DNA of 7,360 nucleotides from Methanobacteriota archaeon (GTDB lineage: Archaea; Thermoplasmatota; JASEFT01; JAUWIS01): contig JAUWIS010000039.1 of the NCBI GenBank assembly GCA_030605245.1, forward strand, positions 1 through 7,360, written 5' to 3'. The translations under genes and the position numbers were made by a program. Under the pieces are notes generated by a model that did no database searches, was not told the origin of the DNA, and saw only the letters and a list, made by a program, of their open reading frames with translations. Every line of letters begins with the position of its first letter. Position 1 is the first letter of the stretch. Positions 1 through 6,441 of this stretch are shown piece by piece.

Positions 1-1448
1 GAATTGCCAGTAACATTGATAATTATACCTATATCGGTTAATCCTTCAGGCAGTTCACCTGGTTTTGCAGTCTCCTTCACATTTAGTGTTCCATTGTCTC
101 CGTATGCTATCTCAATCTCGTAACCTGAAATAATCTTGGTTTGTATCGTGATGCTTCTGATAACAATGTCACTATCCGCGCCACTGCTTGTGGTATTGTC
201 CTGTGTCTGCCATGCTGCATATAGTTTGCCATTGTAAACAGCAATACAAGGATAATCATCTGACTCAAAATCTGATGCGGGTGTCAGCTCTGTTATGTGT
301 CCAAACCGCTCCCCATCATAACTTTTAATAAATATATCCCAGTCCACACCCCCACCAGACTGGCTTTGCCAGATAATGTATAGTTTGCTGTTGTAAACAG
401 TAAAATCAAAACCGCCTTTAAACTTGCTGCCATCATCAGCGTTGTCATCAGACATTATTTCTATAATATTACTCCAGTTTTCACCATTATAGTTTTTCAT
501 TACCAAATCGCTGTCCCATACCTTATCTTCAAACTGTTCTGTTCTCTGCCACAAAACATATAACTTCTCGTTGTAAACAGTCATAACCGGGTATTTATCT
601 TCAGCACAATAGTTTATGGTATCATCGTTGTTTTGTGTTATTTCAGATACAGCGCTCCATGCATTAGCATTGGTTATTTCACCAGATGAAGAATCATAAC
701 ATCTAACTAAAATGTTCTCATCAACATACTCTGTTGAATCATTTTGTGTTTGCCATGTTATCCAGAGTTTGTCTTGATAAACACATAAATAGGGGTACAT
801 ATCATCATAGCTATCTGCCTGTAACGTTACCTCTTTGCATTCACTCCAAAAATTCTCATCATAACTTTTAATTACAATATCTTTATCCTCACCTATAGTT
901 ATTGAAGGATTCACTGTTTCCCATACAACGTACAATTTGTTATTGTACGAGCATAATTGCGGATTATAGTCGCTATCACTATCATTCTTTGGCGTGAGTT
1001 CAGTTATGGCACTCCAAGCATTTGTATCATTTATATCACCGATTTCTGAATCATAACATCTTATTACAATGTCCATGTCGGAACCATCGCTTATTGTATC
1101 ATCCAGTGTCTGCCATGCAATGTACAACTTATTATTATGTATACCTAACTGTGGTGCAAAATCGTTTCCTGTGTCACCACTCAAGCTGACTTCAACAGTA
1201 TCACTCCACTCTACACCATTAAAACATTTTATCACAATGTCACTATCCTCGTTTGTGCTTATATTACTGTCCCAGGTATACCAGACAGCATATAACCTCT
1301 CATTGTAAACTGCTAACTGTGGATTAAAATCGACCCCGGAATCTTCAGGTGTAACCTCTGTTATTTCACTCCATGGCTGTGCAGACATTACATTAGGCAT
1401 GATTATCCAAAAAGCCAGTAATGAACATATTATGGTTTCCAGTTTCAT
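1..1448 (-). CDS. Secreted seven-bladed beta-propeller repeat protein, C-terminus cut by window edge
   Basis: An uninterrupted minus-strand frame gives 482 codons from the ATG at 1448 and has no stop before base 1, so the 3' end lies outside the window. Residues 1-23 look like a signal peptide (hydrophobic LLAFWIIMPNVMSA, probable cleavage after A23), so the protein is probably exported. Residues 26-434 are seven tandem repeats of 53-64 residues. Each has a start like WSxITELT, a central block like YNxKLYxxWQT, and an end like DSDIVIKxYDG. Repeat starts are W26, W81, W145, W201, W264, W325 and F382. Four-stranded repeats of this size in seven copies are typical of a beta-propeller, so that fold is inferred. 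Residues 435-482 differ and begin a further domain. Asp-box motifs (SxDxGxxW) of sialidases are absent, so no catalytic function is claimed. Binding to glycan, protein or surface is likely but unproven. It is divergent from the beta-helix protein gene at 1609. Confidence 0.82.
   Translation of the reverse strand, partial: MKLETIICSLLAFWIIMPNVMSAQPWSEITEVTPEDSGVDFNPQLAVYNERLYAVWYTWDSNISTNEDSDIVIKCFNGVEWSDTVEVSLSGDTGNDFAPQLGIHNNKLYIAWQTLDDTISDGSDMDIVIRCYDSEIGDINDTNAWSAITELTPKNDSDSDYNPQLCSYNNKLYVVWETVNPSITIGEDKDIVIKSYDENFWSECKEVTLQADSYDDMYPYLCVYQDKLWITWQTQNDSTEYVDENILVRCYDSSSGEITNANAWSAVSEITQNNDDTINYCAEDKYPVMTVYNEKLYVLWQRTEQFEDKVWDSDLVMKNYNGENWSNIIEIMSDDNADDGSKFKGGFDFTVYNSKLYIIWQSQSGGGVDWDIFIKSYDGERFGHITELTPASDFESDDYPCIAVYNGKLYAAWQTQDNTTSSGADSDIVIRSITIQTKIISGYEIEIAYGDNGTLNVKETAKPGELPEGLTDIGIIINVTGN
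147..1373 (-). repeat. Seven propeller-blade coding repeats
   Basis: Repeat spacings, measured W to W (F382 for the last), are 55, 64, 56, 63, 61 and 57 residues. The end of blade 2 and the end of blade 4 carry the same longer linker (RCYDSxxGxIxxxNAWSA), whereas blades 1 and 3 end short. Blades 2-3 (120 residues) and blades 4-5 (124 residues) therefore look like copies of one two-blade unit. Blades 5 and 6 are the most diverged. At DNA level the copies share only short identical runs, for example 14 bases around the ESDYCRC-type stretch, so the expansion is not recent. Confidence 0.75.
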
Positions 1449-1468
1449 ATTATCCTAAACAGCAATAA

Positions 1469-1480
1469 GGGATAAAAACA
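1469..1480 (-). promoter_or_regulatory. Candidate TATA box of the propeller gene
   Basis: On the minus strand this reads TGTTTTTATCC. Its centre lies about 27 bases before the ATG at 1448, which would put the transcription start almost on the start codon, as in archaeal leaderless mRNAs. Only a weak AGGA lies close to the ATG, too near to be a good ribosome binding site. The call rests on composition and distance alone. Confidence 0.35.
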
Positions 1481-1490
1481 TTTTTAATGG

Positions 1491-1514
1491 CTGATTAACG
1501 ATGCATAAAATCAG
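1491..1514. promoter_or_regulatory. Short inverted repeat in the divergent promoter region
   Basis: CTGATT and AATCAG form perfect 6-base arms around a 12-base centre, between the candidate TATA boxes of the two divergent genes. Arms this short occur by chance in AT-rich DNA. A dimeric regulator site acting on both genes is possible. The rest of 1449-1608 holds no open frame or RNA gene that I can see. Confidence 0.2.
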
Positions 1515-1578
1515 GACTGATGAGTAGCAGATGTATGATGACGACCAAAGCAACTTATTCTATCCGTAAAATGGAAAA

Positions 1579-1587
1579 GTTTACATT
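1579..1587 (+). promoter_or_regulatory. Candidate TATA box of the beta-helix gene
   Basis: GTTTACATT is centred about 26 bases before the ATG at 1609, the distance expected for an archaeal TATA box driving a leaderless transcript. A purine-rich stretch (GGAAAA) just upstream could act as the BRE. No convincing Shine-Dalgarno sequence precedes the ATG. Sequence match to the consensus is only moderate. Confidence 0.3.
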
Positions 1588-1608
1588 CCAAAAAGAGCAT
1601 AACATTTT

Positions 1609-4431
1609 ATGAAAAAGTTTGCGGTAGTGTGTTTACTCATTATATCAGCAGTAGCCCTATTTATGATAGAAAACGTACACTCAGAAATCTCTGGAACACC
1701 GCCATCGGAAACAGAGGATACCTTAGTTGGCAATACAACAGTATGGAAGGATGAAACAATAACATTAAATGGGGACTTGATGATAAATGAAACAGGTCAT
1801 CTTACATTAGACAATGTTACAATTTTGATGAACTGCGCCCAAGATGGTGAATATCATATAGAAGTTCATGGTGGTGGGGAACTCTACATATACAATTCTA
1901 ATATCACCTCTGCAAACCCAAACTATCATTACAGTTTTTCAGTGTATGAAAAATCAAAACTTGTTATGGAAAATTCAACTTTGAGTTACTGCGGTTATGA
2001 TAACAGCACATACGGGTTATCTATTTACACAGATGATGTCAAAATCAAAAACTGTACAATAGAAAAAAACTATTGCGGCATTCATCTTTTCAATGATAAA
2101 AGTGTTGTGCCAAAAATTGAGAACAACATAATAGAAAATAACACGTATGGTATAATAGTTTATGGAAAATTAGCACCATATATAGCTAACAACACAATAA
2201 CACTAAACAGTTATGGTATAAAATGCGAAGTATCTAGTGGACACTTGTGTAAACCACCAGATATAATCAATAATACAATAACACTGAACAGTTATGGTAT
2301 AAAATGCAGCGGTGATTTTTCAGTTATTACTGGAAATACAATTTCTAATAACAGTATTAGTGGCATATACTGCAACAAATCACATGCAACAATAGAAAAT
2401 AACGAATTGAGTTTTAATCAAAAGGGTATAGAATATGTGAAAGCATATCCAACAAACACAGTAATAATCATAAGGGGGAACAATATTGAAAACAGTAGTT
2501 ATGGAATTTTCTGTTCTGAGGACCCTATGATAAATATTTGGGATAACGGGATTAAAAACTCAAGTATTAGTGGAATAGAGATTTATAATTGCGGCGGAAT
2601 AGTAGAAGAAAATAATCTCACTGAAAACAAAATAGGAATTAAATGCTCTACTGATGGCTCTTTAATAATCAAAGGAAATAACATTAACAACAGCGCTAAT
2701 GGGGGTATATACTGCTATAATTCATTACCTGTAGCTTTAGAAATCGAGGGGAATAATATTAAAAATAGTGTTGGTCCTCGCATATACTGCTATGATTCCA
2801 CATCATACATCTCCAAAAATACTTTATCCAATAATAGCTGGGGGATACGCCTGCTCGGTGAAAGCGCTAGGCTTGCCAACACCTTTGAATCTAACAGGGA
2901 GGGAATGGTTTGGCAGGAATGGACTATAGGTGTTGCAGTTAAAAACGAAGCAGGTGATGCTGTACCAAATGCAACTGTAAGAGCAAAGCATTATTTTGGT
3001 TATGAGGTACACAATGTAACAACAGATGGAAAAGGATATGTATCCATGAATCTCACTGAATGCACTTTTAATAATAGCGGATACAGAAGAGATTACAATC
3101 CTCATAATATAACAGCTCGGATGGAAAATGTGGGGTTAAGCTCAACTGTTGTAACAGTAACGCGTGATCTTACTATTTACCCTGTGTTGAAAATACCTGA
3201 ACTTACACCTCAAGAAATAAGCTTTTCTGGGAATCTGAGTGAAGATCAGATGATTGATGTTAATGTAAACATTACAAATAATGGTAATTTAACAGCTTCT
3301 GATGTATTTGCAGAATTTTTCTGTGACAACTACTCTGTTGGGAATCAAACAATCACTATCCCATCTGGAGAATACAGAAATGTATCCGTTCCATGGCCTG
3401 CGCTCAGTGGCAATCATACATTTAAAGTAGAAATAGATTCTAAGAACAAAATAGATGAGAAAAACGAGGATGATAACAACAAAAGCATGTTTATCTGCAT
3501 AAATGCAAAACCGATAGCGAATCTCAACATTACATCCCTTGAGGTTTACACATACGAGGACATAATTTTTAATGCAACTTCCTCAAATGACCCTGATGGC
3601 AATGTAACAGAATACTATTTTGATTTTGGTGATGGAAGTAATTCTGGATGGGTTTCCAGCCCGGTTATCTCACATAACTATACAAATTCTGGGAACTACA
3701 ATATCACACTTAAAGTTCAAGATGATTTTATTCAAGATGGTTTTGTTGCTGAAAGTGATTGGAGTAACGCTCAGGCTATCACTGTCCTAAATAGACCTCT
3801 TGTTGCAAACATCACAGCACCTGTAACAGGTTACACAAATGAACCAATAGTGTTTGATGCAACAAACAGTTATGATAATGAAGAAATTTATGAGTCTTTG
3901 TATGGTGAGGCCGGGCATGGGATAGTAAAATATTTCTGGGATTTTGGTGATGAAACAAATGGAACAGGAAAAATTGTTTCCCATACCTATTTAGAGAATG
4001 GCACATACAACGTAACATTAACTGTTTGGGATAAAGAGGGTGCTGCCAATACAACATTCATGGTTATAACAGTGGGAATCAGGCCAAAGCCTTTGCCAAC
4101 AGGGCTTGAGCTTTATTACAAACAGGTTTTCCTTGTAGTGGCAATAATATGCTGTATTGGTGCAGTGTTTTTCTCTGGCAAATGGTATGTAGAGGCAAAA
4201 AGAAGGGAAAAGGAAGTTGAGTTGTGGGTTGAAAAGAAAGATACTGAAAAAGAGGAAAAGATGAAAAAACTTGAACAGAGAGTAAAGGAATGGAGCGAAA
4301 AGCAGCAGGCTGAGAAGAAGAAAAAGGAAGAAAAGCTTGAGTCATGGGCTAAGAAGAAAGAGGAAAAGAAAAAAGCAATGGAAGAAAAAATTGAGGAATG
4401 GGCTAAGAAAAAAGAAAAAGAGGAAAAGTAG
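1609..4431 (+). CDS. Membrane-anchored surface protein: NosD-like beta-helix, CARDB, two PKD domains, cytoplasmic helix
   Basis: This 940-residue protein starts with a signal peptide (KK then a hydrophobic run to about residue 20, probable cleavage near S25). Residues about 40-432 are a right-handed parallel beta-helix of the NosD/periplasmic-copper-binding type, with recurring NNTIxxNxYGI rungs. Residues 440-527 resemble a carboxypeptidase-regulatory-like domain (VKNEAGDAVPNATVRAK, DGKGY). Residues 531-632 match CARDB (VNITNNGNLTASDV, ending KIDEKNEDDNN). PKD 1 spans about 633-728 with FDFGDG at 671-676, and PKD 2 about 729-823 with FWDFGD at 776-781. A membrane helix at 839-857 is followed by a positively charged stretch, placing the last 80 or so residues in the cytoplasm. 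The many N-x-S/T sites suggest a glycosylated surface protein. No catalytic residues are evident. Family knowledge supports adhesion, carbohydrate binding or envelope structure, and the exact role is unknown. It should not be named nosD, since no nos genes are nearby. Confidence 0.9.
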   Translation: MKKFAVVCLLIISAVALFMIENVHSEISGTPPSETEDTLVGNTTVWKDETITLNGDLMINETGHLTLDNVTILMNCAQDGEYHIEVHGGGELYIYNSNITSANPNYHYSFSVYEKSKLVMENSTLSYCGYDNSTYGLSIYTDDVKIKNCTIEKNYCGIHLFNDKSVVPKIENNIIENNTYGIIVYGKLAPYIANNTITLNSYGIKCEVSSGHLCKPPDIINNTITLNSYGIKCSGDFSVITGNTISNNSISGIYCNKSHATIENNELSFNQKGIEYVKAYPTNTVIIIRGNNIENSSYGIFCSEDPMINIWDNGIKNSSISGIEIYNCGGIVEENNLTENKIGIKCSTDGSLIIKGNNINNSANGGIYCYNSLPVALEIEGNNIKNSVGPRIYCYDSTSYISKNTLSNNSWGIRLLGESARLANTFESNREGMVWQEWTIGVAVKNEAGDAVPNATVRAKHYFGYEVHNVTTDGKGYVSMNLTECTFNNSGYRRDYNPHNITARMENVGLSSTVVTVTRDLTIYPVLKIPELTPQEISFSGNLSEDQMIDVNVNITNNGNLTASDVFAEFFCDNYSVGNQTITIPSGEYRNVSVPWPALSGNHTFKVEIDSKNKIDEKNEDDNNKSMFICINAKPIANLNITSLEVYTYEDIIFNATSSNDPDGNVTEYYFDFGDGSNSGWVSSPVISHNYTNSGNYNITLKVQDDFIQDGFVAESDWSNAQAITVLNRPLVANITAPVTGYTNEPIVFDATNSYDNEEIYESLYGEAGHGIVKYFWDFGDETNGTGKIVSHTYLENGTYNVTLTVWDKEGAANTTFMVITVGIRPKPLPTGLELYYKQVFLVVAIICCIGAVFFSGKWYVEAKRREKEVELWVEKKDTEKEEKMKKLEQRVKEWSEKQQAEKKKKEEKLESWAKKKEEKKKAMEEKIEEWAKKKEKEEK
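2188..2307 (+). repeat. Near-identical direct repeat within the beta-helix coding region
   Basis: Two 39-base copies, 2188-2226 and 2269-2307, lie 81 bases apart in the same reading frame and differ at only three positions, all synonymous (AAC/AAT twice, CTA/CTG once). Both encode NNTITLNSYGIKC. A one-rung tandem duplication of 27 residues followed by diversification of the intervening sequence would explain them. Confidence 0.8.
4225..4401 (+). repeat. Tryptophan-spaced charged helix repeats in the cytoplasmic tail
   Basis: The tail after the membrane helix consists almost only of K and E with tryptophans at residues 873, 895, 913 and 931. The last three are exactly 18 residues apart and sit in repeats of the form EEKxExWAKKKEEKKK. 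Eighteen residues make five turns of an alpha-helix, so the tryptophans share one face. The tail could be a single charged helix or a coiled coil. Confidence 0.7.
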
Positions 4432-4432
4432 T

Positions 4433-4480
4433 TTAGTAGTCAGGGGTTAGGGGGTCGCCTCCCTAATCCTTACCTACTAA
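4433..4480. terminator. Hairpin between convergent genes, possible bidirectional terminator
   Basis: The outer arms TTAGTAG (4433-4439) and CTACTAA (4474-4480) are perfect complements. After a poorly paired four-base step, GGGTTAGGG (4444-4452) pairs with CCCTAATCC (4461-4469), with one G-T wobble, around an eight-base loop. The hairpin begins two bases after the plus-strand stop codon and ends eight bases before the minus-strand stop codon. T-rich sequence borders it on the minus strand. Its GC-rich inner stem contrasts with its AT-rich surroundings. A role in 3'-end formation or transcript protection for both genes is likely, and an unrelated small repeat element is the alternative. Confidence 0.6.
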
Positions 4481-4488
4481 AAGAATAA

Positions 4489-4725
4489 TTAGAATTCAAC
4501 ACCAGTAGTTAATGTTTTTGTGTCCTTTATACCTTCCACAGACCTTATTTTGCTTACTATAACACTACCCAAGATTTCAGCATCCTTTGCCTCCACCATT
4601 GCTACTATATCATAATCCCCGAAAACAGGGTAAAGGTTTTTTATCTCAGACACATCCTTTAAAGCTCTGTACACATCAGCCTCTTTTCCAGGCGCGGTAG
4701 TAATAAGCACAAACCCCATAGCCAT
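4489..4725 (-). CDS. Stand-alone Lrp/AsnC-type RAM (ligand-binding) domain protein
   Basis: The 78-residue product (MAMGFVLITTAPGKE onwards) matches the C-terminal effector domain of Lrp/AsnC regulators, with an alpha-beta ferredoxin-like fold. Recognisable features are the opening beta strand, the helix ADVYRALKDV, the VFGDYDIVAMVEAKD segment typical of the ligand pocket, and the closing IRSVEGIKDTKTL. There is no helix-turn-helix, so it should not bind DNA alone. Family members of this size form dimers or higher rings that bind amino acids or partner with full-length Lrp proteins. The ATG at 4725 is preferred because GGTGA lies five bases before it and a TATA-like sequence sits about 36 bases upstream. 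The in-frame ATG at 4740 would add five residues (83 in total) and lies very close to the expected transcription start. It lies 49 bases downstream of the acyl-CoA synthetase stop on the same strand. Its ligand cannot be read from sequence. Confidence 0.85.
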   Translation of the reverse strand: MAMGFVLITTAPGKEADVYRALKDVSEIKNLYPVFGDYDIVAMVEAKDAEILGSVIVSKIRSVEGIKDTKTLTTGVEF

Positions 4726-4730
4726 TTCAT

Positions 4731-4736
4731 TCACCC
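4731..4736 (-). promoter_or_regulatory. Ribosome binding site deciding the RAM-protein start
   Basis: GGGTGA on the minus strand complements the 3' end of archaeal 16S rRNA and ends five bases before the ATG at 4725. It lies inside the first codons of the longer alternative frame from 4740, which has no comparable site upstream, so the shorter start is favoured. Confidence 0.55.
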
Positions 4737-4756
4737 GCATCTGTTATTGTTTTCTC

Positions 4757-4765
4757 AGTATAAAG
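4757..4765 (-). promoter_or_regulatory. Candidate TATA box of the RAM-protein gene
   Basis: The minus-strand sequence CTTTATACT resembles an archaeal TATA box and lies in the gap after the acyl-CoA synthetase stop codon. Transcription would be expected to begin about 25 bases downstream, near 4736, leaving a leader of roughly ten bases that carries the GGTGA site. This would allow expression separate from the synthetase. Confidence 0.4.
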
Positions 4766-4774
4766 TATTTCTCT

Positions 4775-6394
4775 TTATTTCCCTGATTTTTTCCTGAACT
4801 CTGCCTCCCTGAGTTCTTTTCTTTTTATCTTCCCGGATATTGTTTTCGGCAGGGTTTTCACATACTCTATTTCCCTGGGATACTTGTACGGTGCTGTGAC
4901 CTTTTTCACATGCTCCTGTAACTCCTTTGTGAGTGAATCTGATGGTTCATATCCTGGTGCCAGTACCACAAATGCCTTGACAATCAGGCCTCTTACAGGG
5001 TCAGGACTGCCGACAACAGCCGCTTCAGTAACAGAAGGATGCTCAATGAGTGCGGATTCAACCTCAAAAGGCCCTATCCTGTAACCTGATGCCTTTATCA
5101 CATCATCGCTCCTTCCAACAAAATAGAAATAGCCATCCCTGTCCTTGTATGCCTTGTCACCAGTGTAATACCATTCCTTCTTGAAAACCTCATTGTTTTT
5201 CTCAGGATCCTTCCAGTACTCTTTAAACAATCCCGGCGGGCTAGGGTTTATTTTAACGGCAATATGGCCTTCAGCATCTGGCGGAAGCTCATTACCCTTT
5301 TCATCAACAACTGAAACATAATGGCCCGGTGTTGGTTTTCCAACAGAACCAGGTTTCACGGGCATACACCTGAAATTACCAAGCAACGCAACCGTTTCTG
5401 TCTGACCAAAAAAATCAAGCATCTGGATGCCTGTATATTTTTTCCATTGATTGATAACCTCAGGATTAAGTGGTTCCCCGGCAGAACAGCAATGCCTGAG
5501 TTTAGATAAATCATATTTTGAAATATCCTCAAGCAAAAGCATCCTGTAAATGGTTGGGGGAACACAGAATGTTGTTATGCCATATTTCTCCATTATCTTT
5601 AATGTGTTTGCTGCTGAGAATCTCCCTTTCACATTATGCTGAACAACAGTTGCACCGCATATCCATTGACCAAAAAGTTTACCCCATGCAGTTTTCGCCC
5701 ATCCTGTGTCTGCAACAGTCCAGTGAACATCATCCTTTCTTAGGTCCTGAACAAACTTTGCTGTAACAGTATGACCAATAGGATAAGCCTGTGTATGCAA
5801 AACCATTTTCGGGTTCCCTGTTGTACCTGATGTGAAATAAATTAGCAGAGGGGCAGAGGATTTTGTTTTCTCGCCCTCAAATTTTTCAGATGAGGATCCC
5901 ATTTCTTTTTTATAGTTCACCCAATTTTCTCTTTCACCAACAACAATTTTTGTCTTCAATGATGGACAATTTGCAGAGTCAATCTTTTCAGCATTCTCCT
6001 CATTTGTTATTGCAGCAACAGCACCAGCCCTGTTGACTCTGTACTCAACATCCTTTGCCCTGCACTGCACTGTAGCAGGCATGAAAACAACACCTGCTTT
6101 TATCATGCCCAAAACAGTAACATACCATTCAGGTATTCGCGGAAGCATAAGGAAAACCCGGTCACCCTTTTTTATATCATACTTTTTCAAGACATTAGCA
6201 AACTTGTTTGAGAGTGTTTTCAAATCATTGAAAGAATGCTCAACAGCGTTTTCACCATCAGATGAAACAGTTATAAGCGCTGTTTTATCTTCCTGTTTGT
6301 CAACAACATCAAAACCAAAATTGTAGTGTTCCGGTACATCCCATTTAAAATCCCTGCATGTTTCCTCATAGTTTTTCATATTTGGTTCGTTCAT
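4775..6394 (-). CDS. AMP-forming acyl-CoA synthetase, medium-chain (MACS/ACSM) type
   Basis: A full-length 539-residue member of the ANL adenylate-forming superfamily, cytoplasmic. It converts a carboxylic acid, ATP and CoA to acyl-CoA, AMP and pyrophosphate. The phosphate-binding loop TSGTTGNPK is at 188-196, the family signature SAGEPLNPEV at 304-313, FFGQTET at 328-334 with E333 as the probable Mg-coordinating residue, YYTGD at 409-413, the hinge GRSDDVIKASGYR at 427-439, and the C-terminal catalytic lysine in TISGKIKR at K522. All core motifs are intact, so it should be active. The segment GWAKTAWGKLFGQW near residue 232 and SAGEPLNP point to the MACS branch rather than classical Acs. The characterised Methanosarcina acetivorans relative prefers 2-methylbutyrate, so branched short-chain or aryl acids are plausible, with acetate or propionate possible. 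The ATG at 6394 is used, and M6 at 6379 is an alternative. It is followed by the RAM-domain gene. Confidence 0.92.
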   Translation of the reverse strand: MNEPNMKNYEETCRDFKWDVPEHYNFGFDVVDKQEDKTALITVSSDGENAVEHSFNDLKTLSNKFANVLKKYDIKKGDRVFLMLPRIPEWYVTVLGMIKAGVVFMPATVQCRAKDVEYRVNRAGAVAAITNEENAEKIDSANCPSLKTKIVVGERENWVNYKKEMGSSSEKFEGEKTKSSAPLLIYFTSGTTGNPKMVLHTQAYPIGHTVTAKFVQDLRKDDVHWTVADTGWAKTAWGKLFGQWICGATVVQHNVKGRFSAANTLKIMEKYGITTFCVPPTIYRMLLLEDISKYDLSKLRHCCSAGEPLNPEVINQWKKYTGIQMLDFFGQTETVALLGNFRCMPVKPGSVGKPTPGHYVSVVDEKGNELPPDAEGHIAVKINPSPPGLFKEYWKDPEKNNEVFKKEWYYTGDKAYKDRDGYFYFVGRSDDVIKASGYRIGPFEVESALIEHPSVTEAAVVGSPDPVRGLIVKAFVVLAPGYEPSDSLTKELQEHVKKVTAPYKYPREIEYVKTLPKTISGKIKRKELREAEFRKKSGK

Positions 6395-6400
6395 AAAATA

Positions 6401-6432
6401 GGGTATAAAGATATAGAATAATAAATATTATT
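6401..6432 (-). promoter_or_regulatory. AT-rich promoter region with perfect palindrome before the acyl-CoA synthetase
   Basis: The 47-base gap between two same-strand genes contains a perfect 16-base palindrome (AATAATAAATATTATT, 6417-6432) and, on the minus strand, TTTATTATT centred about 30 bases before the ATG at 6394. A second TATA-like CTTTATACCC (6401-6410) would instead suit the inner ATG at 6379. Either reading gives a nearly leaderless mRNA, consistent with no visible Shine-Dalgarno sequence. The palindrome could also help end the upstream transcript or be a regulator site. Confidence 0.4.
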
Positions 6433-6441
6433 ATTTACTTT

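Noticed and set aside
1069..1308. Plus-strand open frame of 79 codons opposite the propeller gene
   Set aside because: It lies wholly antisense to two propeller blades. Its sequence has no recognisable domain, and the minus-strand frame shows clear protein repeats.
147..1373. Regularly spaced similar DNA segments that might suggest a CRISPR array
   Set aside because: The spacing is about 165-192 bases, the repeats are poorly conserved as DNA, and they are in-frame protein repeats.
1..1448. Reading the propeller as a sialidase or BNR-repeat enzyme
   Set aside because: No Asp-box motif SxDxGxxW and no sialidase arginine triad can be recognised.
2824..4345. Minus-strand open frames opposite the surface-protein gene
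   Set aside because: They are shadows of the plus-strand gene. The longest near its 3' end only reflects the K/E-rich codons read backwards.
1609..4431. Naming the beta-helix protein NosD (nitrous oxide reductase maturation)
   Set aside because: Only the fold is shared. The CARDB, PKD, membrane anchor and charged tail are not NosD features, and no nos genes are nearby.
4884..6326. Several open frames of 60-97 codons opposite or shifted against the acyl-CoA synthetase
   Set aside because: They overlap a full-length, motif-complete enzyme gene and show no domain, start signal or coding character of their own.
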